The position numbers and the translations under genes were made by a program. Below, piece after piece: positions 1-6,794 of a DNA stretch of 13,922 bases. Below the pieces are notes generated by a model that had not been told where the DNA came from, ran no database searches, and worked only from the letters and a program-made list of their open reading frames with translations. The stretch's first letter is position 1. Every line of letters begins with the position of its first letter. The stretch comes from Deltaproteobacteria bacterium (GTDB lineage Bacteria > Desulfobacterota_B > Binatia > UBA9968). The stretch is taken from contig JACPSF010000408.1 of assembly GCA_016193385.1 (NCBI GenBank), forward strand, positions 1 through 13,922. Reading direction: 5' to 3'.

Positions 1-449
1 ATCCGGTAGCGCCTTTTCGGCACCCACTCGATCTCCTCCAGCTCGCTCACGGGCTGCATCCCCAGGCCGAGAAAGACCACGTCCATCCCGTGGGCCACGT
101 CCAGCATCTCGCGCATGTGCTGGGTAAACTCCGCGTTCGTGCAATGAATGCTCTCGCAGGGCTCGCCGCTAAGCTCGATTTGACCGCCCGGTTCCAGGTG
201 AATCTGGGCCTTCTCTCGGACAAGGGCGATCACGTATCCGTCCTCCTCCCGGGGCTCCCAGTGGTACTCTTCGATCAGTGCCTTGAGGATCGCTGCAACC
301 CCCGCGGGCCCATGGTAGGGAATCGCCTTCCCGCTCTGGCGCATGATCGCCACTTTTTCATACTCGGTCCCCACCCGCCACGCCTGGCGCGGCTTTCCCG
401 AGCTATGAAAAAACTCCTCGAGCTCTTCCGTCTTACTGATGATGGACAT
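1..449 (-). CDS. gshA: Glutamate-cysteine ligase, N-terminal part (runs off the left edge)
   Basis: The first 149 residues of a GCS2-type (plant/alphaproteobacterial GshA, EgtA-like) glutamate-cysteine ligase are read from ATG at 447-449; the rest lies beyond position 1. This family makes gamma-glutamylcysteine from Glu, Cys and ATP in the cytoplasm, the first step of glutathione synthesis (or of ergothioneine synthesis in EgtA). Seen: RVGTEYEK (residues 25-32, the nucleotide/metal-binding GTExEK signature), LEPGGQIELSG (85-95), FLGLG.QP (126-133) and WVPKRRYR (142-149). The family is usually about 430-460 residues, so roughly a third is present. The start lies inside the 3' end of mtnA (17-bp overlap), with a GGAG a few bases upstream, so the two are probably translationally coupled. 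The family call is confident; whether the product serves glutathione or another thiol is not decidable here. Confidence 0.85.
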   Translation of the reverse strand, partial: MSIISKTEELEEFFHSSGKPRQAWRVGTEYEKVAIMRQSGKAIPYHGPAGVAAILKALIEEYHWEPREEDGYVIALVREKAQIHLEPGGQIELSGEPCESIHCTNAEFTQHMREMLDVAHGMDVVFLGLGMQPVSELEEIEWVPKRRYR

Positions 450-1467
450 GGCTCCGAAGGTTCTGTTGCAAGGGCGGCGTGATCACGCCGCCCTCGGTGA
501 TAATAGCCGAAACCAAGTCGTGATGGGTAATGTCGAAAGCCGGATTCAGGACGCGCACTCCCCGAGGTGCGATCGGCCGGTTAAAGATATGCGAGACTTC
601 GCGAGGGTTTCTTTGCTCAATGGGGATTTCCGCGCCCGAAGGACATTTGAGATCGATCGAGGAGGTCGGAGCCGCCACATAAAAAGGGACATGGTGTCGC
701 TGGGCCAACACGGCGATCCCGTAGGTCCCGATCTTATTAGCGATATCCCCATTGGCCGCGACGCGGTCGCATCCCACGACGACCGCATCGACCTTGTCTT
801 TCTGCATGAGGTAACCGACCATGCTGTCTGTGAGGAGCGTCACGGGGATTTTGTCCTTCTTAAGTTCCCAGGCGGTGAGGCGCGCCCCTTGAAGAAACGG
901 ACGGGTTTCGTTAACGAACACCTCGACGTTTTTCCCGGCTTCTTTCATCGCGCGGATTACACCGAGGGCCGTGCCGTACCCCGCGGTCGCCAGGGCTCCC
1001 GCGTTGCAATGGGTAAGCACGCGGGAGGCGTTTCCCAGCAGGCGGGCGCCGATCTTACCGAGCTGACGGTTGGTCGAAATATCTTCGTCATAGATCTTGA
1101 CTGCCTCTTCTTTGAGGAGCCGCTTCACGGTTTCGATCCCCTCGCCACGATGCTCCGTGTACACCTTCCGCATCCGCTCCAGAGCCCAGAAGAGGTTGAC
1201 CGCTGTGGGGCGGGTCTTTCCCAGGTTCGCGAAGACCCGCTCGATTTCCCGGTCAAAGTTCTTCCCCTTCACCCACAGGGCCCCGAGGGCAACTCCCATC
1301 GCGGCCGCCACGCCAATAGCAGGCGCGCCCCGGATCACCATGTCGCGAATGGCCTGGGCCACCTGAGAATACTCCCGATAGACCCGGTAGATCTCCTTTG
1401 CGGGGAGCAGCCGCTGGTCCAGCATGACAACACGGTTATTCTTCCACTGGATCGTCCTGACCGCCAT
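433..1467 (-). CDS. mtnA: S-methyl-5-thioribose-1-phosphate isomerase
   Basis: MtnA converts 5-methylthioribose-1-phosphate to 5-methylthioribulose-1-phosphate in the methionine salvage pathway (cytoplasm). From ATG 1467 the protein is 344 residues, normal for the family. Seen: RGAPAIG (46-52), HCNAGALATAGYGT (153-166) with the catalytic Cys154, NETRPFLQGARLTAWEL (about 186-202), VVGCDRVAANGD (230-241) with the catalytic Asp234, and AAPTSSID (265-272). The usual GADR is GCDR here, a mild deviation. An in-frame GTG at 1497 would add ten residues (MTFCELGNLP). I prefer the ATG because MAVRTIQW is the usual N-terminus of the family, although the only upstream Shine-Dalgarno-like sequence is weak (GGGAAA). 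It is the first gene of a minus-strand pair with the glutamate-cysteine ligase, linking two sulfur-compound steps. Confidence 0.95.
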   Translation of the reverse strand: MAVRTIQWKNNRVVMLDQRLLPAKEIYRVYREYSQVAQAIRDMVIRGAPAIGVAAAMGVALGALWVKGKNFDREIERVFANLGKTRPTAVNLFWALERMRKVYTEHRGEGIETVKRLLKEEAVKIYDEDISTNRQLGKIGARLLGNASRVLTHCNAGALATAGYGTALGVIRAMKEAGKNVEVFVNETRPFLQGARLTAWELKKDKIPVTLLTDSMVGYLMQKDKVDAVVVGCDRVAANGDIANKIGTYGIAVLAQRHHVPFYVAAPTSSIDLKCPSGAEIPIEQRNPREVSHIFNRPIAPRGVRVLNPAFDITHHDLVSAIITEGGVITPPLQQNLRSHVHHQ

Positions 1468-1533
1468 CGGCAGATTTCCCAATTCACAAAACGTCACGTA
1501 TATTAGGGGGAAGTAGGAAGGGCGTCAAGGGCT

Positions 1534-1776
1534 TTGGACTTTTCAACTATCCTCGGCTATCTCTCCGGCCTCTACTGGATCAAGCCGGATCTGGACACCT
1601 CCGCGCTTTTGCGCACGGCGCTGCTCGTCCATGCGCTTGATGCGGTCCTGTGCCGCATCATCGCAGGCCACAGCGGGCGCAATAAGATCCTCTGGACCGC
1701 GGCTGGGTTTTTTCTAGGGATTTGGGCCCTAGGTACGCTTTTTCTCCTTCCCGCAAGAAGGGACACCCAAACGTAA
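1534..1776 (+). CDS. Small predicted membrane protein, unknown function
   Basis: An 80-residue frame starts at TTG 1534, with GGAAGG about a dozen bases upstream; no ATG or GTG fits better. It begins with a short amphipathic stretch (DFSTILGYLSGLYWIKPDLD). A hydrophobic segment follows (about 25-43), then a polar loop HSGRNK (46-51), then a strong transmembrane segment (52-73), and it ends in a basic tail (PARRD). The layout suggests two membrane passes. I do not recognise the family. It is divergent from mtnA and converges on acpS with a 20-bp gap. The good hydrophobic organisation and position between genes favour a real gene; the TTG start and short length keep confidence moderate. Confidence 0.5.
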   Translation: MDFSTILGYLSGLYWIKPDLDTSALLRTALLVHALDAVLCRIIAGHSGRNKILWTAAGFFLGIWALGTLFLLPARRDTQT

Positions 1777-1796
1777 GGGCCGCCGAGCCCCTGCCC

Positions 1797-2186
1797 TCAG
1801 CCCTGTGTGGCTACCAAGGTGGCCATCGCATAGCTTTCCGTGTGAGTAATCGAGAGGGCAAATTGTGTGAATCCGAGTTGATCGGCAAAGGCGGATGTCT
1901 GGTTACTCAGCCGGACCTCCGGCTTCCCTCCCGGACCGGGGAGAATCTCGATGCCCAGCCAGGCGACCTGGGACCCCCAACCTCTCCCCAAGGCTTTCAT
2001 GACCGCTTCCTTGGCGGCGAAGCGGCCCGCGTAGCTCTGGTATTTTCCCTGGTGTTTTCCCTCGCAGTATTGAATCTCTTTTTCCGTGAAGATGCGATTT
2101 CGCAACCTGAGGCCGGTTTTCGAGTTCTCCAACGCGCGCTGGATCCGCGCCACCTCAACCAAATCTATCCCGACACCCACAATCAC
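1797..2186 (-). CDS. acpS: Holo-[acyl-carrier-protein] synthase
   Basis: AcpS transfers 4'-phosphopantetheine from CoA to a conserved Ser of acyl carrier protein, activating fatty-acid synthesis; it is cytoplasmic and usually trimeric. The 129-residue length is typical. Seen: VGIDLVEVARI (5-15) with the metal-binding Asp8, FTEKEIQYC (33-41), RFAAKEAVMKALG (55-67) with the metal-binding Glu60, and LSITHTESYAMATLVA (111-126). The start codon is GTG at 2184-2186, giving the usual MIVGVGIDLVEV N-terminus; GGAGGG lies about 13 bases upstream, slightly far. It is divergent from the binding-protein gene at 2326 and convergent with the small membrane protein gene. Confidence 0.95.
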   Translation of the reverse strand: MIVGVGIDLVEVARIQRALENSKTGLRLRNRIFTEKEIQYCEGKHQGKYQSYAGRFAAKEAVMKALGRGWGSQVAWLGIEILPGPGGKPEVRLSNQTSAFADQLGFTQFALSITHTESYAMATLVATQG

Positions 2187-2290
2187 AGACCAAAATTAGC
2201 CCTCCGCCTAGGCTGGTGTCAACGCTTGGCCCCCGACTTCCTCCGGGACTTTCCGCCCGGCAAATCTGCGTAGCGTCGAAATGAAGGATC

Positions 2291-2299
2291 TGCTAACAT
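2291..2299 (+). promoter_or_regulatory. Possible extended -10 promoter for the binding-protein gene
   Basis: TGC followed by TAACAT fits an extended -10 element (4 of 6 to TATAAT plus the TGn). No convincing -35 lies upstream. Transcription would begin just before the strong Shine-Dalgarno at 2314, giving a very short leader. This is weak evidence from motif match only. Confidence 0.22.
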
Positions 2300-2313
2300 A
2301 AGGACTGCAGATG

Positions 2314-2320
2314 AAGGAGG
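2314..2320 (+). promoter_or_regulatory. Strong ribosome binding site that fixes the start at GTG 2326
   Basis: AAGGAGG lies five bases before GTG 2326. It falls inside the longer frame opened by ATG 2311, so that ATG would place the ribosome site within the coding region. Start at GTG 2326 also gives a clean signal peptide (MRRPIGSTLLLFLTLL). Confidence 0.7.
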
Positions 2321-2325
2321 TTACA

Positions 2326-3519
2326 GTGAGACGACCGATTGGCTCGACCCTGCTTCTTTTTTTGACGTTGCTCTTCGGGTCCCTTCCGATTGCCCGAACC
2401 GCTGGGGCACAGAAGGGGGTTATCAAAATTGCCACGCAGACGCCCCTCTCTGGAGAACAAGCTGCCATCGGCGAACACATCAAGCTGGGGGCACAGCTCG
2501 CGGTCGAGGAAATGGTCAAAAGCTTTCACCAGCTCGGATTCGAGCTCGTCTTCGTGCCCTACGATGATCAGGCCAAGCCGGAAGTGGGCGTCGCCAACGC
2601 CAGAAATATTGCGGCCGATGCCGACATCCTGCTCGTGGTAGGCCACTTCAACTCCGGCGTGGCCCTGCCCGCATCGGAAGTCTACAAGGATTCGATGCTG
2701 GCCATGATCTCCCCTGCCAATACCGCCATGGAGATTACCGACCGAGGGTATCCCAACGTCAATCGGGTGTGCGGCCGGGACGATATCCAGGGCCCAGTCG
2801 GAGCCCGATTCGCCGCGCAAGATCTCAAACTGAAATCCGTTTATATTGTCAATGACAAGACCCTTTACGGCCAAGGGATCGCGGAGACCTTCCGGAATGA
2901 AGCGAAAAGGCTGGGGCTCAAAATACTCGGTTTCGAAGGAACCGAGGAACGCGCTAACTTCGCCCCGATGATCATACCGATAAAGGCCAAAAACCCGGAC
3001 CTCGTGTACTTCGGCGGGATTTACCACCAGGGTGCGCTACTGCTCAAACAGATGCGGGAGAAAGGAGTGAAGGCGATTTACATGGGCCCGGACGGTCTCG
3101 ACTCCTCTGAAATGGTTAAAATCGCCGGATCTCAAGTCATCGGGGCCTATTATACGACCGTGGCCGGCCCGATCGACGCCTACCCGGAATCGGCCGCGTT
3201 TGCGCAGAAATTCAAGCGGCGCTTCGGCAAAGAGGTCGAATCGTTCGGGATGTACGGTTACGATGCGGCGATGGTCGGGCTGAAGGCGATTGAGGCTGCG
3301 GCACGCGAGGCGCAAGGGAAAAAACCCACTCGCCCTCAGGTGGCGGCGGCCATCAGAAAATTAAAGAACTATAAGGGTATCACCGGCACCATCACGTTTG
3401 ATGACAAAGGGGATCCCGTAAAGTCCAAATACTTCATTCTCAAGTTTGAAAAGAGGCAATATCCCGGGAAAGTGGTCAGAGTGATAGAGCAAGAAGCCCC
3501 CCGCCTTAAGAAATCTTAG
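2326..3519 (+). CDS. Branched-chain amino acid-type ABC transporter substrate-binding protein
   Basis: A periplasmic binding protein of the LivJ/LivK type (Peripla_BP_6 fold), 397 residues from GTG 2326. It has a Sec signal peptide (basic MRRP, hydrophobic 7-20, cleavage probably after TAGA near residue 28). The mature protein opens with the family-typical KIATQTPLSGEQAAIGE (34-50), followed by the paired-lobe pattern: ILLVVGHFNSGVALPASEVY, LAMISPANTAMEIT, YIVNDKTLYGQGIAE, DLVYFGGIYHQGALLLKQMRE and GMYGYDAAMVGLKAIE, ending GTITFDDKGDPV. Family members bind leucine/isoleucine/valine, other amino acids, amides or aromatic acids, so the ligand cannot be named. No LivH, LivM, LivG or LivF gene is adjacent in the window, so it is an orphan here and may share a transporter encoded elsewhere. 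The gene ends about 100 bp before ddl on the same strand. Confidence 0.9.
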   Translation: MRRPIGSTLLLFLTLLFGSLPIARTAGAQKGVIKIATQTPLSGEQAAIGEHIKLGAQLAVEEMVKSFHQLGFELVFVPYDDQAKPEVGVANARNIAADADILLVVGHFNSGVALPASEVYKDSMLAMISPANTAMEITDRGYPNVNRVCGRDDIQGPVGARFAAQDLKLKSVYIVNDKTLYGQGIAETFRNEAKRLGLKILGFEGTEERANFAPMIIPIKAKNPDLVYFGGIYHQGALLLKQMREKGVKAIYMGPDGLDSSEMVKIAGSQVIGAYYTTVAGPIDAYPESAAFAQKFKRRFGKEVESFGMYGYDAAMVGLKAIEAAAREAQGKKPTRPQVAAAIRKLKNYKGITGTITFDDKGDPVKSKYFILKFEKRQYPGKVVRVIEQEAPRLKKS

Positions 3520-3618
3520 CCGCCTTGCAGAGGGCACCGACGGCCTCCACCCCCGAAAGAGCTCGCTCCATTGTCCACTCCCTTCCTCACGCCTTCGCCT
3601 CGTAGGAACGCACAACGG

Positions 3619-4707
3619 ATGAGGAGTAAGCTCAAGATAGCCATCCTATTCGGCGGGAAATCCGCCGAACATGAAATTTCCCTTCTCTCCGCTAAAAATA
3701 TTGTTGAGGCGATGGACAAGGATAAATACCACATCTTTCTCATCGGCATCAGCAAGGCCGGCCAGTGGTTTCTACAAGAAGGCCCTCAGACCAAGTGGCC
3801 CAAGTCGATCCCGGCAAAAAGCGCGGGAAAAAAGGTGGTGATCGTCCCGGGGAAAAAAGGCGCGGAGCTCGTCGAGCTATCGGAGGGCAGGCGCCTCGGC
3901 TCCGTCGATGTTGTCTTTCCTGTGCTTCACGGTCCCTTCGGGGAGGATGGCACCATACAAGGCCTGCTAAAACTGGCCAATGTGCCCTTCGTGGGAGCGG
4001 GTGTCGTGGGCTCCGCGTTGGGGATGGACAAGGATGTCATGAAGCGGCTATTGCGCGACGTCGGGATCCGCAGCGCCAAGTTCCTCGTCTCCAGCCGCTT
4101 TTCATCGAGCCCGATCGACTTTGCTGAAGTGGTGCGCCAGCTGGGGCTTCCCTTTTTTGTCAAGCCAGCCAACCTCGGCTCTTCCATCGGTATCTCCAAG
4201 GTCACAGACCGTGAGCAGTTTGACCGGGCCATCCGCGAGGCTTTTCGCTACGACCACAAAATCCTGATTGAGGAGTGCATTCGGGGAAGGGAAATCGAGT
4301 GCTCCGTCCTGGGCAACGACAAGCCGATCGCATCCGTGCCTGGAGAAATCATCCCGCGGCACGAGTTCTACTCCTACGAGGCCAAGTACCTGGACGAACA
4401 CGGAGCGCTTCTCAAGATCCCCGCCGAGCTTCCCGAAGCCGTCACGAGAGAGGTTCGGGAGACCGCGATCAAAACTTTCCAGGCGCTCTGCTGCGAAGGT
4501 ATGGCCCGAGTTGACTTCTTTTTGCGCGACAACAAAGAGGTGATCGTGAACGAGATCAACACGATCCCAGGCTTCACCAAGATCAGCATGTATCCCAAGA
4601 TGTGGGAAGCCAGCGGCATTTCCTACAAGGACCTCATCGATCGTCTGATCAAGCTCGCCCTCGAAAGAGACAGAAGAGAAAAAAAGCTCAGAACCTCATT
4701 CGTCTAA
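3619..4707 (+). CDS. ddl: D-alanine-D-alanine ligase
   Basis: Ddl joins two D-Ala with ATP in the cytoplasm to feed peptidoglycan precursor synthesis. From ATG 3619 it has 362 residues, normal for the ATP-grasp Ddl family; an in-frame TTG at 3571 would add 16 poorly conserved residues. Seen: ILFGGKSAEHEISL (9-22) with the N-terminal D-Ala-binding Glu17, HGPFGEDGTIQG (104-115), ALGMDKDVMKRLL (133-145), PFFVKPANLGSSIGISK (178-194), LIEECIRGREIE (216-227), FYSYEAKY (250-257, omega loop with Tyr), and VDFF...VNEINTIPGFT (298-320), the metal-binding end. The Tyr-containing YEAKY loop is that of ordinary D-Ala-D-Ala ligases, not of VanA/VanB-type D-lactate ligases. A weak AGGA lies 11 bases before the ATG. 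No mur or fts genes flank it, unlike the dcw-cluster ddl of many bacteria. Confidence 0.96.
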   Translation: MRSKLKIAILFGGKSAEHEISLLSAKNIVEAMDKDKYHIFLIGISKAGQWFLQEGPQTKWPKSIPAKSAGKKVVIVPGKKGAELVELSEGRRLGSVDVVFPVLHGPFGEDGTIQGLLKLANVPFVGAGVVGSALGMDKDVMKRLLRDVGIRSAKFLVSSRFSSSPIDFAEVVRQLGLPFFVKPANLGSSIGISKVTDREQFDRAIREAFRYDHKILIEECIRGREIECSVLGNDKPIASVPGEIIPRHEFYSYEAKYLDEHGALLKIPAELPEAVTREVRETAIKTFQALCCEGMARVDFFLRDNKEVIVNEINTIPGFTKISMYPKMWEASGISYKDLIDRLIKLALERDRREKKLRTSFV

Positions 4708-4727
4708 GACGGATCGTTGGCGCGAAC

Positions 4728-4762
4728 GCAGTCGACGCGGAGATCTTGGCCTCAGTGACTGG
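4728..4762. repeat. Dispersed 35-bp repeat, copy A
   Basis: This stretch, running from GCAGTCGACGCGG through AGATCT to GGCCTCAGTG and ending CTGG, matches positions 13711-13745 at 29 of 35 bases in the same orientation. It lies between ddl and the convergent tctC, ending five bases from the last base of the tctC stop codon. Both copies sit directly 3' of a minus-strand gene. No strong hairpin forms in this copy. Nature unknown; it could be an intergenic repeat family or the end of a decayed element. Confidence 0.55.
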
Positions 4763-4767
4763 ACATT

Positions 4768-5760
4768 TCAATTCTTTTTTAAACGGAGTTCCTCGACGTA
4801 TTTTCCCACCGCTTCGTAGCCCTCAGCCAGGTATTGGCCGAAATCGGAGGAGTTGCGGTATTTGATAGGCATCGGAATCGATTTCATCCCCTGAATAAAA
4901 GCCGGGTCTTTCATCGCCTTCGAAAAGGCATCCTCCAGCTTTTTCAGGATAGGTTCTGGTAACCCCTTAGGTGCTCCGATCCCTACAAAATAGGGGACTT
5001 TGACCTTGTACCCCAATTCCCGCAACAGGGGGATTTCCGGAAAATCGTCAAGACGCTGATCTCCAAAAAGGGCAAGGAGACGAATCTTGTTGGCCCGCAC
5101 CATGGGAGAGGGAATAAACGTTGCTGCCGCGGTAATGTGTCTGCCCAGGACTGCAGATAACATCTCTCCCCCTCCTTTAAACGGAACATGCACCAGCTCC
5201 ACTTTCTCCTCTTTAGCAATCTCCTGGACGACGAGGTACTGCGCAGTGGTAGGACCGACCGTGCCGTAGGTCAGCACCCCCGGGTGTTCGCGGGCAAAGG
5301 CAATCACTTCCTTGAAGGTCTTAAACGGAGAGTCCCCTATCACGCTAAAGGCAAAGTTGAGGATTCCGTATTGCATGATAGGCTGGATATCCTTTAGGGG
5401 GTGGTAGGTCAGTTTCATGAAATGGGGAATCGTGACCAGGGGGCTGGTCAGGAGAGCGCCAAGGGTGTAACCATCAGGCTTTGCCGAAACCAAGGCCGCT
5501 ATGCCGATGGTCATCCCCCCCCCGGGCTTGTTCAACACGGTAATCGGTTGCTTTAAGAACGGCTCGGCTGCCTTGGCCAGGTGCCGGGCAGTGACATCGG
5601 CGGAGTCGCCCGCAGGCGAACTCACGATCAAGGTAATTGGCCGGTCGGGAAACTCGGCGGCTTGTCCGGGGAGTGGAAAGGAAAATAGTGCACCGAGCAG
5701 GGCCAGCAGACTGATCCCAATGGTCAAAGATCTCACTCGTGTGAAGACGTGGCTTTTCAT
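4768..5760 (-). CDS. tctC: TctC/Bug-family substrate-binding protein, distal paralogue
   Basis: A periplasmic receptor of a tripartite tricarboxylate transporter (Bug/TctC family), 330 residues. It has a signal peptide (MKSHVFTRVR, hydrophobic 12-29, cleavage near PGQAA, 31-35) followed by the family opening EFPDRPITLIV. ATG 5760 has a GGAG six bases upstream. Family landmarks are NKPGGG (77-82), AAL..AKPDGYTLG (88-101), FKEVIAFAREHPG and VPFKGGGEML. It is a paralogue of the adjacent gene at 5801 (31 of 39 identical over the VPYFVG...QGMK block). The two ligand-gripping loops differ: this copy has SSPAGDSAD (47-55) where the neighbour has PFGPGGAAD, and YGTVGPTTAQ (165-174) where the neighbour has YGTSGTNSAQ. 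It is the last gene of the minus-strand run, 40 bp after its paralogue. Its ligand probably differs from the neighbour's (inference). Confidence 0.93.
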   Translation of the reverse strand: MKSHVFTRVRSLTIGISLLALLGALFSFPLPGQAAEFPDRPITLIVSSPAGDSADVTARHLAKAAEPFLKQPITVLNKPGGGMTIGIAALVSAKPDGYTLGALLTSPLVTIPHFMKLTYHPLKDIQPIMQYGILNFAFSVIGDSPFKTFKEVIAFAREHPGVLTYGTVGPTTAQYLVVQEIAKEEKVELVHVPFKGGGEMLSAVLGRHITAAATFIPSPMVRANKIRLLALFGDQRLDDFPEIPLLRELGYKVKVPYFVGIGAPKGLPEPILKKLEDAFSKAMKDPAFIQGMKSIPMPIKYRNSSDFGQYLAEGYEAVGKYVEELRLKKN

Positions 5761-5800
5761 CTATCTCTCCTCTCTATAAAGGGTTAAGTAGATCCCTCCT

Positions 5801-6757
5801 CTACTTCTTCAGTTCCTGAATATATTTACCCATCTCTTCAAAACTCTTGGCAATAAACGCGCCGAAATCCTTCCGGTTTCGATAAAACGCAGGAAGAAGG
5901 CCCATGGTTTTCATGCCCTGAGAAAATTCCGGATCCTGATAGGCCTTGGTAAAGGCATCTTCCAATTTTTTCACGATGGGTTCCGGAACCCCCTTCGGTG
6001 CACCCACCCCGACAAAGTAAGGAACGGGCACCTGGTATCCCAACTCTCTGAGGGTTGGGATGTCCGGGTGCTCGGACCAGCGTTCATTGAGAAACATGGC
6101 CAGGGTACGCATCTTCTTTGCTTTATACAGGGAGGGGCTGAAGTCAGTCGCCGCCATGGAGACGTGGCCGCCCATCATAGCGGAGAGTATCTCGGGACCC
6201 CCTTTGAAAGGAACCTGGATCCACTCCACCTTCTGTTCACGGGCGATCTGTTCCATGAGGATGTGCTGGGCGCTGTTGGTGCCTGAGGTTCCGTAAGTGA
6301 CCACCCCAGGGTTTTTCCGGGCATACTCTATAATTTCTTTAAAAGTCATGAAAGGGGAGTCGCTTCTCACACTCACGCCAAAATTGAGAATGGAATGCTG
6401 GATGATGGCCTCCAGGTCTTTGACAGGGTGGTAGGTCACTTTTATCACGTGAGGGACGGTCATGATAGGGCTGGTCACAAGGGTCCCGAGGGTGTATCCG
6501 TCTGGCTTGGCGGCAGCCAGGGCCGCAGTTCCTACAGTCCCCGCACCTCCGGTCTTGTTCAGGACCACTACTGACTGGCCAAGGTATTTTTCTGCAACCT
6601 TCCCGATCAGGCGGGAGGTGAGATCGGCCGCGCCTCCAGGGCCAAACGGCACGATCACTGTGATAGGCTTGTTAGGAAAATCACTTTGTCCCGGGACCAG
6701 GCCAGGGGTAAGCGTAAATGTGATCATCAGCAACACCAGAACAAGGCGGGTTCTCAT
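5801..6757 (-). CDS. tctC: TctC/Bug-family substrate-binding protein, proximal paralogue
   Basis: The periplasmic receptor expected to deliver a carboxylate to the TctAB permease. The start is set at ATG 6757 (318 residues) because AAAGGAG at 6766-6772 lies eight bases upstream; the ATG at 6775 would put that site inside the gene. The signal peptide is MRTRLVLVLLMITFTLTPGLVPGQ. The mature part opens SDFPNKPITVIV and has the canonical loop PFGPGGAADLTSR (37-49), NKTGGAG (67-73), AAKPDGYTLG (82-91) and the second ligand loop YGTSGTNSAQH (155-165). Bug proteins grip a carboxylate of the ligand through these two loops. It lies 37 bp after tctA and 40 bp before a second tctC. Length and motifs are normal. 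Confidence 0.94.
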   Translation of the reverse strand: MRTRLVLVLLMITFTLTPGLVPGQSDFPNKPITVIVPFGPGGAADLTSRLIGKVAEKYLGQSVVVLNKTGGAGTVGTAALAAAKPDGYTLGTLVTSPIMTVPHVIKVTYHPVKDLEAIIQHSILNFGVSVRSDSPFMTFKEIIEYARKNPGVVTYGTSGTNSAQHILMEQIAREQKVEWIQVPFKGGPEILSAMMGGHVSMAATDFSPSLYKAKKMRTLAMFLNERWSEHPDIPTLRELGYQVPVPYFVGVGAPKGVPEPIVKKLEDAFTKAYQDPEFSQGMKTMGLLPAFYRNRKDFGAFIAKSFEEMGKYIQELKK

Positions 6758-6765
6758 CTTTTTGT

Positions 6766-6772
6766 CTCCTTT
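6766..6772 (-). promoter_or_regulatory. Ribosome binding site that fixes the tctC start at 6757
   Basis: The minus strand reads AAAGGAG, eight bases before ATG 6757. An upstream in-frame ATG (6775) overlaps this site, so the shorter start is preferred. Confidence 0.6.
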
Positions 6773-6794
6773 CATTCAAGGGTTATGATTTAGC

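Noticed and set aside
439..1506. 355-codon open frame on the plus strand
   Set aside because: It lies antisense to mtnA, has no family features and is rich in Arg, Gly, Asp and His as expected of a mirror frame in GC-rich coding DNA.
1722..2273. 183-codon plus-strand frame across acpS
   Set aside because: Antisense to a clear acpS; no recognisable domain.
2293..3027. 244-codon minus-strand frame
   Set aside because: Antisense to the binding-protein gene, low-complexity composition, no domain.
3619..4707. Vancomycin-resistance-type D-Ala-D-lactate ligase
   Set aside because: The omega loop is YEAKY with Tyr, as in ordinary D-Ala-D-Ala ligases, and no vanH or vanX gene is nearby.
4708..4790. 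Rho-independent terminator between ddl and tctC
   Set aside because: The T-run near 4774-4780 lies inside the tctC coding end, and no stable GC-rich stem directly precedes it.
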